Of a stretch of 64,000 nucleotides of DNA, positions 1 to 17,514 are shown piece by piece (positions within the stretch are counted from its first letter, which is position 1; each line of letters begins with the position of its first letter). The notes under the pieces are model-generated. The model had not been told where the DNA came from. It did no database searches and saw only the letters and a program-made list of their open reading frames with translations. Source of the DNA: Rhizophlyctis rosea (Eukaryota > Chytridiomycota > Chytridiomycetes > Rhizophlyctidales > Rhizophlyctidaceae). The position numbers and the translations under genes were made by a program. The stretch covers positions 1 to 64,000 of the forward strand of contig JADGJC010000075.1 of assembly GCA_027596075.1 (NCBI GenBank), written 5' to 3'.

Positions 1-120
1 ACACACAACGCGTGTTATGACACACAGGACACACACACAGACTAAATCCTCAGTCCTAAAGTGCCTGTCCTGTCACATCGTAGGCCGAAAATCCGGCCCT
101 TCCGTCTGGATCCTGTTGTC

Positions 121-2520
121 TTAAGGGTCCACGAGGTAGTAGCCTCTCTGAAGCGGAAAAATGAGGTAGGTGTCTTCGCACTCCTCATAGTAACCGTAGC
201 CGGGCGTGTTGTGCGTCGAGAGCAGGAACCCCTTGTTTTCATTTGACTCCTTTTCCTCGCCGTGCGGACACTGGTTGGGGTGGCCCTCTTCATGACATTT
301 GAAGCACAAGAGCTTCTTGGGCTTGTCGGGGCAGACGTTGGCGAGGTGTTCCACTGAACCACAACGGTAACATTGACGCCCACCGGAATTGACCTTGCTC
401 ACAAAAGTCGTCCCAGACTGCCCATTCCCAACTCCAGCAGGGTCGCCCCCAACCGCTTGAGCCGTCCGAGATGCAGGCTGTTGAGTCACAACCGTAGCCG
501 AGCCGTAGTTTCCGCCGTTCCCATTCAAACGATAATGACTCTGACCCCGCTTCTCACGCTCAAAACGCTCCTTTTCCCGACCGAGACGCTCCCATTCCCG
601 TTCCAACTGATCTCTCTCGGACTTGGAGAATCCTCCTCCCTTCTCATCCTCGTCCCGATAGATCTCAGACTTGTACGCAAGAACGGGGTGCTGCTTCACC
701 GTCTCACGAGCCGCAAAAAGCTCAGATTGCTTCCAAGTATTCAGCTCAATCTCCTGAATCTTGGCCGTAACTTGCTTCACAAACCCTTCCCACGTGCGCT
801 CAATGAGAATGACTTTGAGCTTCTCCGGCTTGGTGGTCACGATGAAATCGTAGCCGAGTCCCTAGACAAACGCATCAGCCAGTTGGTTGGAAGAGACGGA
901 GGCTTTGTCTTCCTCCTCGGCGAAGTCGTTGATGTACTTGAAAATGTGGACTTGGTGATTCCACCAATCGGCGTACTCTTGCACACGCTCGTTTGGCTTG
1001 CGCGCAAAGGTAGTGAGCGTCTTGAGGAACAGTGACGCATCTGCTTCCTCGTCCGAAGCGTACTTCTTGAGGAAAGACTGCACAACCTGGTCCCAGTCCT
1101 CCTCAATCCCTATGCTCCTACACTCCAAGTACCAATCCGCAAAGCTCTCATTGTTGCCAATACTCCGCTTGAGCAACTCCCAACGCCTGTCTTTCGGGAC
1201 TCCCTCCAGGGCACAGTAGACGTGAAACGAACCAATCCAACCGATGGCAAAGGACGTGTCGCCGATGCGGTAACGAGGACCGTTGTAGGGACCGCTGAAG
1301 CTCTTCTTCTCCTTCTCCCTCTCAATGATCTTGACGGCGGTGTTGTTCCCGGTGTTCCTCTTGGAGCGAGAGTCCACCTCAACGACGTAGTCATCCTCCT
1401 CGTTCCCATCAAACTCCTCATTCCGGCTTCCCGTCCCTTGCCGCTTAACTCCGTTGCTTCCGTGACTCCCTCCACTCAAACGACGACCTCCCGTACCAGA
1501 AGCCCTCGACTGACGTCCTGATCCCTGTCCCGGACGACCAACACCGCCTCCGATCCCTCCAATAACACCCTGACTTCCCAAACCGGTCCCCAAAACATTC
1601 TGGGTCGCAACAGGAACTTGCTGAAGCCCGGGCGGCGTGCCAACTGCTTCCGTCTGCTTGACGTACAAGGCGCTGAGCTGTTTGACCTGCTCCCACACCA
1701 TGTGGCTGAAGCGTGGTTGCAACGTCTTCATAGCTTCTTCAACAAGGTCGTAGACGTACTGAACCCTTCCGAGAGCAACGTCCGCCATGCTCTTGGCGTA
1801 CCGGCCGATGATGAGCTTGCAGAGCGTGAAGAGCGTCAAATTCAAAGTATCCGCAATCGCCATGAGCTCGATGAGGGCGTCCACTTGCTCGTGACTCCAT
1901 TTGACGGTATGAGGAAGCACCGCCTTGACCCCTCCAGGTCCCAAAGAGATCTCACCGTCCCTCCTCATCTTCTCAACCATGATGTAGATGGCGTCAGTGA
2001 CATTGCCGCACTTTGGACACTCAGCAACGATCTCATCCGCCGTCCCAGCATCCTCCGTGTCCGACAATTCCCCCTGCTCGTCTCCCAAAAACGCCTCCAG
2101 ACTCATGCCCGTCAACCTCCTTTCTTCCCCCTTGCCAAACTTCCCAGACTGCCCAGCATCATCCTCGTCTCCAGTTCCTTCAATTCCCGAATCCTGCCTC
2201 CCGATCGGATGTCCCACACCGTCATGACCGTCAGACTTCCCTTCAAGCTTCCCAACAGGCACTTTCCCCGTACGCTCCTCTTGTGCAGGTGGAGTCATAG
2301 CTCTCCGTCCTGCACTTTCGTGCCCAGTATCATCATTCTCACCCTCCGGACTCTCCATTCCCTGCTTCACCCTCGCAACCCTTGCAACTTGCTTCCCCAT
2401 CATAGCCATCGCCGTCCCCGGCAACATCTCCGTCATCTTTTCCCTTGCTTCCTCCCATCCAGGCCTCCCAGTATCCTTCTTCCCTCCATTCTTCCCGTTT
2501 CCGTTGTTACTCCCCGTCAT
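121..2520 (-). mobile_element. Ty3/gypsy-type retrotransposon gag with an internal in-frame TAG
   Basis: Minus-strand gag-like open frame. The first ATG is at 2520; the open frame extends a little further upstream without another ATG. About 550 low-complexity and acidic residues lead into a retrotransposon-gag-like capsid region (DRRWELLKRSIGNN, FADWYLEC, ARKPNERVQEYADWWN). A TAG at 864-862 interrupts it, and the same frame then stays open for about 246 residues to a stop at 123-121. The downstream part holds two CCHC zinc knuckles: CYRCGSVEHLANVC (C-x2-C-x4-H-x4-C) and CFKCHEEGHPNQC, whose last spacing is three residues. No protease, RT or integrase follows in the 120 bases to the window edge, so pol may lie outside. 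CAG to TAG is the simplest origin of the stop; programmed readthrough is the alternative. Retroelement origin is sure; activity is doubtful. Confidence 0.8.
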
Positions 2521-2857
2521 TTTGATGCCGTTGAAGCTGAATTCGTCAGCAGAGTTCCGACAAGTTGTCCCAACTGATATGTCCCAATCACAAATAAACA
2601 AACACGTGTCACTCACAGACTATTTTCGAAGCACAAAAGAAGGCCGAACAGTGTGATACGTTCAAGCCGGGGTAGGCGGGATTTTAGAGGTAATATGTTC
2701 TGCTGGAACCGGGTAGACAGGTTCGAGCGTGAAACGATGGAAACGAAACGCAAGACGTTGGTCCAAGCCAGAATAGGCCTTTTGCCGGCGTGATAGAATT
2801 GAATTACTCCTAACCGTAGACCGCAGTAGGCGATTTTTTGAGGTAGTTAAGGGCACC

Positions 2858-3060
2858 GTGGGAAAGAAGGGTGCGGAAGCGTGGGAAAACGACGAATCGG
2901 TGGATTACGACGAAGAGTGTCTCAAAAGAGACCGCGAAAAAGTGACAGGTTATGTGTGTAGGTGTTGTGAAGGTAATTTGAGGATAGATGTGGATACCGA
3001 CACCAAGGAGAACTTGGCAGATCTGTTTACCAAGTCCCTGATGGTGATCACCCAGTCGCA
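2858..3060 (+). mobile_element. Copia-type RNase H C-terminal fragment
   Basis: A short open stretch encodes TKENLADLFTKSL at about 3002-3040. This is the hallmark end of the RNase H domain of Ty1/copia polyproteins (usually KENLADIFTKPL). The sequence before it (REKVTGYVCRCCEGNLRIDV) fits the strand that precedes that motif but is degenerate. No copia integrase or RT is visible upstream, so this is a small orphan fragment. It abuts a gypsy-type fragment downstream on the same strand. The boundary between the two lies between about 3050 and 3110 but cannot be set exactly. Confidence 0.6.
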
Positions 3061-3107
3061 AATCCTGCATCGGATTCAAGCCGCGACACCAGCACCCGCA
3101 CCCCGCA

Positions 3108-4330
3108 TTGTCGAAGTCAATTATTGTGAAGCAATCTTTGCTGAAGAGCTTTATTGGGTTCGTGCTCTTTATGCAACACGCCGTCCCCAACTTTGCTTCG
3201 GAAATGTCGTTATTGCATCGGCTGCTTGAGAAGGACTACAAGAGCAGAAAGGCGTATATTGCTGAGTGGGACAAGGACGTAGCGTACACTGCGGCGTTCA
3301 GGGACATACAGGACGGATGTTTGAAGGCGGTTACTTTGAAGACGTTTGATCGGGACAGGGTGTTGATCTTGGCGTGTGACGGAAGTGGGAAAGTCTTAGG
3401 AGCCGTAGCGGGGCACGCAGTTAACCCGGAGGACGATCTTTTCCCCACGGCCGAGACGAAGTACTATCCGGTCATGCTCATTTCACGCGCTTTTCACGGG
3501 GCTCAGAAGCACATGTCGACCGGGGAGAAGGAGATGACGTCGATCTGCTTTAGGATTTTGAAGGTTAGATCACACATGGGAACGAGGCTGGCCATTATCA
3601 CGGACCACAAGGCGTGGGTACAATTGTGGAATAGGGTTGATTCGCGCCCCTGCACCAACAATCGGGTAGCTCGTTGGCTGGCATTCATTCAGTCACTACC
3701 GATGGAGGTTGGGTGGCCCAAGATGATCTTCCGGCGGACAAAAGAGCACGTGGATGCCGACGCATTGAGCAGAAGACCTCCTGGAGAGGGAGATGAGGAA
3801 GAGATTGACGGGGTTGAGTTGGATGATATGATTTTGGAAGAGATCTCGCCGGCAAAATATGCGGTTCAATTGAGGCGTCGGGAAATGAAGAAGAGGGAAG
3901 ATGCTGGGGATGTGGTTATATTGAAGGCGAACTACTTGGCGTTGGACGGGCAGACGTACAGGGCGGAAGGAGTTAAGGAAATTATGAGTGGACGGTGACG
4001 TGTGGTGCATTGATAATGGGGTGGGAGCCATACGACAGCATCGCGGCGTTCTTGCAAGGGAGAATGGATGATTTGGACGGGAAGGAGTGGACACAGGAGG
4101 AATTGGTGCATATAGGGGAGCAAGCCAAGAAGTATTATGTCTTTAAAAACAGGCTGTATCGACGGGGAGGGGGAAAGAAGAGGCAACAAGCGCCCCGGGA
4201 AGTCTCACGGTGCGAGGACGTCGTCGATTTGTGCGACAGGATCATATTTTCTGGTCCAAATATGGCTATCCTGGGATACAAAACTCATGTATGGGATAGC
4301 AGTACTGGATATCTCATGGTGGGTTGAGAT
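3108..4330 (+). mobile_element. Ty3/gypsy pol remnant: RT end, RNase H, pre-integrase region
   Basis: The frame from about 3108 to 3998 begins in the RT connection region (KSFIGFVLFMQH..VPNFASEMSLLHRLLEK, compare the usual SFLGFVNYYRRFVPNFA). It runs through an RNase H domain of the RT_RNaseH type: LILACDGSGKVLGAV, ISRAFHGAQKHMSTGEKEM, AIITDHKAWVQLW and the closing EHVDADALSRRP. A frame change near 3995-3998 leads to a second piece (QAKKYYVFKNRLYRRGG) that matches the linker before the integrase zinc-binding domain. The homology fades after about 4250, before any HHCC finger. The RT palm (YXDD) and the integrase core are missing, so this is a dead fragment. Confidence 0.75.
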
Positions 4331-4620
4331 ATCGAATAGCGTGAAAATTTCCGATTTCAGTTGAGTGGCCCGCATGCAGCATTGAAAGGGGATGTCCGAA
4401 GTCGATTGGGGCGCTCCTGAGTTCGGACATGATATATTTTGGTTCACAGACTCTCAAGTCTCTGATGAGTCTGAACCTGCAACCCCTTAGTCCCCTTTTC
4501 CGACACTGTCACCCTGTTTCCCAATATACCATACCACTCGGTACCCCCCCTCATTGCGACTGAAAGGGTTGGACAACTAACCACTGTGGCAATTCGTGTT
4601 GACTCGACGATCCAATAGGC
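4331..4620. other. Spacer between retroelement debris and WRAP73
   Basis: No gene is seen. The stretch holds a small interrupted palindrome (ATGTCCGAA near 4393 and TTCGGACAT near 4422). Just before it, at about 4307-4334, is a 9-bp hairpin (GATATCTCA / TGAGATATC). These may be eroded element ends. The last part would be the WRAP73 promoter and 5' leader. Confidence 0.4.
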
Positions 4621-6612
4621 ATGGAGTTTACAGAACTATACAAACAGTCCCTGAACATATGTCGCTTCTCTCCAAACGGCCTCTATCTCGCAAACGTCGT
4701 CCAATTTCGCGTCGTCATCCGTGATGCAGAAACACTTCAAATCCTGCACCTCTTCACATGCACCGACAACGTCCAAGAAGTTCTTTGGTCCCCAGACTCG
4801 GATTTGATTCTGTGTGCAAGTTTCAAACTTGGAAGTATTCAAGTCTGGAGTTTGAAGGACGAGAAATGGACGGCGAAGATTGACGAGGGGCTTGCTGGTT
4901 GCACAGCAATAAAGTGGGCACCGGATGCACGGCATTTGTTGAGCTTTTCAGACTTTCAGGTATGCGATCAAACCTGCTGGGCCTTTTACCAAAGGGCGCC
5001 ATTCCATTGATTGGTTGAACTTTCCTGTACGTTTCAGCTGAGAATTACCGTGTGGTCGTTGATCACAGCCGACGCATATTACATACAGTACCCGAAATAT
5101 TCTGACAGAGGTTGGTCGCTTGACGTTATGACATCCTCGAACGTAGTTCAATGTCTCAATCCATGTGCATGAATTTACCAGGACATTGTTTCCGATCTGA
5201 TGGGCATTACTTTGCCTTGGCGGAGAGAAAGGATTGCAAAGACTACATCAGTGTCTACGATTGTGACGAGTGGATCCTTCTGAAGGTGAATTTGTCACAC
5301 CTCCCGCTCTTCCGGAGGAGGCGACCGTTTCTAACCGGGGGCTGATCAATCAGCGGTTTGCCGTGGATACTCAAGATTTGGACGATATCGCATGGTCGCC
5401 AGACGGAAGATTCATCGCCGTGTGGGAATCATGTGTGGATGTAGGTACGCTAAGGCGTCCCGAATTTCGTATCTGACCTCATCAATGTTCTGCATCCTCC
5501 AGTACACCGTGCTCATATACTACCCTGATGGAAGATTGGTCACAAAATATTCGGCATATGACGCTGGACTTGGCATCAAATCCGTCAGATGGTCCCCTTC
5601 CAGTCAGTTTCTCGCGATCGGAAGCTTTGACCAAAAGGTAGATGTGGCTGACAGTAAATAGTGTGCAAATTGTTTATTTACATCACTTGTTTAGGTCAGA
5701 TTTCTGAACCACTACACATGGAAGCCGCTCATCGAATTCTCACATCCTCAAACACTGGCTCAATCAGATATCGTGAGTGTTTTGACATAAGCCGGGGGCA
5801 CTCGGGTTCCATACTTATGATGTGTTGGGCAGGCATATTTCCGCGAGTCCGACCTACGAGAAATCCAAGATTTTACTGGCGTTGCAGAATGGAGTCAAGC
5901 AGCTACTTCGCGCTCAAGATTGCGATGTACGTAAGTGTGACATGCTGTGTCTTGACTCTTAACACAAATGCTCAATCCGACCATGCATGATAGATGAGCG
6001 AATGCACCCGCCCATAACTCTTCCATTGATTCGTCCCGATCCCGACAAACCCAATCCTCGGATGGGTGTTGGCATCTGCGAGTTCAGTTGTGATGGTAGA
6101 TATGTCGCCACGCGCAATGGTAAGGTTCGCATATCATAGCTGCTTTGAAAACAGGTGCACTAATTCATAAGTTTCACCTCTTCTTAGATAATATGCCCAA
6201 CTGCCTGTGGATATGGAATTTGATCGAACTGCGACAAATTGCCTTGATACAGCAACTCCAACCCATCAAAAGCCTGAAATGGAATCCTTCCAGACCGGAT
6301 ATGTTGGCATTTTGCTCTGGAAATGGATACATTTATCTATGGAGTGAGGCGACTGGATGTCAATGTATTGAGCTGCCGGCAGGTAAGGACCTTGCCGATC
6401 GTTGAGAGATTCACGCTCTGAGGTTTACCTACTTTCCGGCAGTTAATTTTCAGGTGATGAGTTTCAACTGGAATCCGTCTGGCAATTCGATGATTTTCCT
6501 AGATAAGGATAAATTCTGTTTGGGGTTCCCGGTGAACGCTGGTGAAGGTGACGAACATCAGCAAAATGGCCGTCCTGGTGATGGAATACACGGTCATGAA
6601 GAGGAATATTGA
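4621..6612 (+). CDS. WRAP73: WD repeat protein WRAP73/WDR8 ortholog
   Basis: About ten exons joined by short GT-AG introns, for example exons 4621-4959, 5038-5110, 5182-5285, 5354-5440 and 5503-5637, and the last from about 6442 to the TGA at 6610-6612. The spliced protein follows animal WRAP73 along its whole length: [18 protein letters not shown] at the start, CKIDEG-like AKIDEGLAG, then [83 protein letters not shown] and [12 protein letters not shown]40 beta-propeller repeats are evident. In human cells and in S. pombe (Wdr8 with Msd1) the family acts at centrosomes or spindle pole bodies and anchors microtubule minus ends. A role here is inferred from that homology. Start: the first ATG with family-like sequence right after it. 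Confidence 0.93.
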
Positions 6613-6795
6613 TGGAATACAATGATTTGCAATAAGCATATGTTTTTCAGCCTGGATGCAGGATGGGCGGGCTTGCTCTGTGACCCATGTGTGCACCCTA
6701 TCTGGATTATGCGCGAGCGTCACCATAATGTGCCATCTACACCCTCCAATGTCGAGCTCACCTGACAGTTGCACGCCCCCCTGCCTTGTAATACG

Positions 6796-7857
6796 TTACG
6801 TATAATCAGCATCGGGCGGTAAACTTTCCATCCGTTTTCTAAACTGCAGCCTTGGTGCCGCTACATCCGTTGCTTCAATCGTATCATCTACACTCGTACC
6901 GTCTTCCGCGGAATGTTGTTGGACTGTGGGCTGTGGCCGAGGGGGAAAGGACGGAAGAGGCTCATACCAAGTTCCGTGCAGGCATGATTCGTCCGTTGGT
7001 GAGGGAAGATAGGTTTCTGGTATATTGGGTGGGAGAGGAATAGGTGACGGAGCGGGATGACGGAATGAGAACGTATGGTGGGGCGCGTCGGCGGTTGGTG
7101 CTGGCGTTGATGTCGCTGGTTGTTGGGATGCATCTGATGTGGAATCATCTTGTTCGTCGTGCAAAGAATCCCAACGGGTTGGCGGTCGAAATCCTGATGG
7201 CTTTTCCGCTGGGATGATTTTGTGGCCTTTCTCCCGCTCTGACCTTCCAGCATCAGGCCATCGCTCATCTGCACCATCTAAGGGATTGTTCGAAATCGAC
7301 CTTGCCCGCCATAAATCCTCAAAACTTGATGCGAGATTTTCCACAACTGAAGGCATTTGACCGGTCATAGAAGACCAACGTTTTTGTCCTTCGTCAATGT
7401 CTGGGTTCGATGGCGAAGGCGTGTAAAACTCGGGCGCGGTTGCATGGGAAGCAAAAGACAACACAGGACTTGGCGCACGATTGGGAGATGGTGAACGCTG
7501 GGGCTCTTCCCGTAATTTTTGTGTCGCTGCCGCCTCTTTTACGACGTCTTGTGGATATACAGATTCGCCGCTAGTGAATCGCACTCTCAGGACGCGGAAG
7601 TTGTCTTGTGCCTTCTTCTTCGCCAGAGGGTTGGGGAAAGAGAATGCAGGCTTACGTGACTTTGCCGACTTGGATGAAGGCTGGTCTGCGGTATGTGATT
7701 GCGTTGTTTTTGCAAACTGACGAGAGGATGTCGGTGGAGTGGCCAGCATACTCTCCAACTCGATTAGGCTGGAGCTGCGCGGTCCAATGAAGAAGGGTGT
7801 AGCTATTTTTGAAGGACGTTCGTCGCCGGACTGAGAAGGGTGTTCAGCGCTCGTCAT
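6796..7857 (-). CDS. Hypothetical disordered protein
   Basis: Single open frame of 353 codons from ATG 7857 to a stop at 6796. I recognise no domain. The protein is rich in Ser, Pro, Thr and charged residues, with Pro-rich runs (PAPSPIPLPPNIPE) and basic patches (NPLAKKKAQDNFRVLRVRF). The only region that looks folded is about residues 85-100 (NFRVLRVRFTSGESVY). Its tail faces the end of WRAP73, so the two genes are convergent and about 180 bases apart. Extra 5' exons upstream of 7857 cannot be excluded. Coding status rests on the length of the open frame and its non-repetitive composition. Confidence 0.55.
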   Translation of the reverse strand: MTSAEHPSQSGDERPSKIATPFFIGPRSSSLIELESMLATPPTSSRQFAKTTQSHTADQPSSKSAKSRKPAFSFPNPLAKKKAQDNFRVLRVRFTSGESVYPQDVVKEAAATQKLREEPQRSPSPNRAPSPVLSFASHATAPEFYTPSPSNPDIDEGQKRWSSMTGQMPSVVENLASSFEDLWRARSISNNPLDGADERWPDAGRSEREKGHKIIPAEKPSGFRPPTRWDSLHDEQDDSTSDASQQPATSTPAPTADAPHHTFSFRHPAPSPIPLPPNIPETYLPSPTDESCLHGTWYEPLPSFPPRPQPTVQQHSAEDGTSVDDTIEATDVAAPRLQFRKRMESLPPDADYT

Positions 7858-9297
7858 TTTTGGAGCAATCGGTATGGATGTTCGGGCGGCTGGTCTAGCA
7901 AAGGTATCTGCAGAGGTGATAAACGTGCGTCATCGATCAAAGTGAGACCTTCGCTGATATGGTTTGGAATTGGAGACTCACGGGCTGGTACATACCTGAG
8001 ACGTTGATGGTCCGATGGTGATTTTGGCTGTCAAATGCAGACGCAATCAAAACTCGCAAGGCGTACAGCAATGAAGATGATGAAAGCTCCGGCATCACCC
8101 AACACCTATTCAATGCATAGGAATAACAAAATGTTACGACCAATCATAAAACCGAGGGAGTTGAAACTGAGAAGAAGACCAGGCATATGTCGCAAGTCGT
8201 CAGACGTTCCATGTGAAGGCTGGACGCGGCTCCGAGTGGCTACGGTCAATCATAAGTCATCATCATGGGCACTGATGCAACCCTAGTAACCCTGACAGGT
8301 TTCACAATGGGACAATGGCCTTGATGGCTCCCCACAAATGCAATGTCCATTGTGTCATACTGACTGACGCGGCTCATGGCAGTAATTTCAGTAATATCAC
8401 ACAAACAACCTTCCCCACCACCCTCTCCCCTTCTGCAAGGACTCACCACGCTCATATCAGTGATCCGCCCGTCTCAATGCCCTGGTCAATTTGAAAAGTC
8501 ATGCCGTGCCAGGCGTCCCAAATGTATCAAGTGCACCAGTTGCACCCAACTCACTCATGCGCATTGCGGAATACCAAGACGCAAGTGATGCACATTTGCC
8601 ACTGTATCTAATGCAGTGCAACATGTCTCACAATATACACGAGTTCACCCACAAGCAAGACCCCCATTCCCCTATGATGTATAAGTGCGCGCATTCTTCT
8701 TCCGGTAAGAGTAGTAAGCATAATGAGCATACAACTCATACAGCAGCATCAGGCGGTGTTGCAGTGTGTTGTTGGATGTCACGTCGGTCCTCGGATTCGG
8801 ATTTTATTGTGAGTCACTGTGCCTCTTTGAACCCTCATGTAATAATGCTGCATGCTGCATGGCAAGACCCAAATGCAACCCCTCCCACTTTGACCCCATT
8901 TGGTCACATTGTATATTGGCAACATCCAACCATCCAACCCTCAAAGAACGGGGGTCTGGACACTACTCCGATTTTCACGCTCACACTCACAGTCTCACGC
9001 TGACCATTGGCAGTCAAGTCAGTCAGAGCAGCGACACCATCTGGGCAGTGGGCATCCTCACTCATCAAAGTCATCCACCACCCCTTCGGTGTATTCGATA
9101 GGCCTACCCCGCTGACGCCTGGCCTAGTTGACCTTGATACTCGACTTCAACTGTCCACTTGCTGAGGATGCATCTGTTATCTCATCTTCCCCCCTGTGTT
9201 TGACTTGCACCTCCAGCTGCCTGCGCGTGCTTATGTAGTCAGCTCCACTAGATAGGCGCACTACACCTCAACGGCGTAATACCCCCGGTCGACAAAA
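7858..9297. other. Intergenic region between divergent genes
   Basis: About 1.4 kb between the minus-strand hypothetical gene and polymerase theta, which are transcribed apart from each other. Only short open frames without recognisable features are seen. The sequence is moderately A/C-rich with many short CA/TCA runs around 8400-9000. It presumably holds both promoters. No RNA gene was recognised. Confidence 0.5.
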
Positions 9298-16758
<7,461 letters not shown>

Positions 16759-17514
16759 AATCCTTTTCATTTTTTGTGTATACCATTTTCTTCTTGCATG
16801 CACGGCTCATATGTAAATCCAACGCACACACGTAAGCAAATAGTCATATCATAAGTCTGTCTCATCGATGCCTTCCTGGGACCTCAAAGTTGCGGAGAGG
16901 GCACCATGTTCATTTCAGTGTTGTTGAAACAATGTCGATATGCCCAAGCAACGTTGCTGTGAAGATCATAAGGTTTATGGTGTTCAATTTTTGGCCGAGG
17001 CTATGGGACCCGTGCCGGGCCAACGCCACATTGAAAGGTTGTCCGATGGGATGGATGTCCGGTTGGTACACGATACCCGCTGTGCTACGGACCTATGGTG
17101 TGCACTGCATGTGTTACAAAGGGTGCACAGTGGTCGCACAACCTTGTGAGAAGGCAACGGCAACGGTGGGGACTGGGGACTGCCGTGCGGTTGGAGGGAG
17201 GACATCATTGAACAATGAAACCCACGGAAGCCTGCGAAAAGGCATGCGGAAAAGGCTGTGAAAGAGTTTCATTCTTTCACAGTATTGACGATAAAAGACA
17301 GCGCGCTCGGGCCTTGCATAGCAAATAGGGAACCTACGTACTACCACCTCGGTGAAGTGCAGACATTGTTTGCCTGCCGCCAACATTGCTGAGAATTCCT
17401 TCTCTCACAGTTTTGGAAGAAGGTGGGGGCGGCTGTTAAGAATGACAGCAAAGCAATTACCGTCATACTTCAGTAAGACTCTCGGCGAAACTGCAAGGAG
17501 GAATATTTGTCCTC
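16759..17514. other. Intergenic region
   Basis: About 750 bases between polymerase theta and the PH-domain gene, both on the plus strand. No coding or RNA gene was recognised. It should hold the polymerase theta 3' end and the PH gene promoter and leader. Confidence 0.4.

Noticed and set aside
373..1035. Plus-strand open frame of 220 codons
   Set aside because: Antisense to the gag knuckle region; no protein-like features.
1618..2577. Long plus-strand open frame of 319 codons
   Set aside because: It is antisense to the gag coding region, and its Leu/Pro/His/Arg-rich composition is that of a shadow of the opposite strand.
4393..4430. Small interrupted palindrome as an LTR end
   Set aside because: Arms of nine bases only and no matching partner LTR found in the window.
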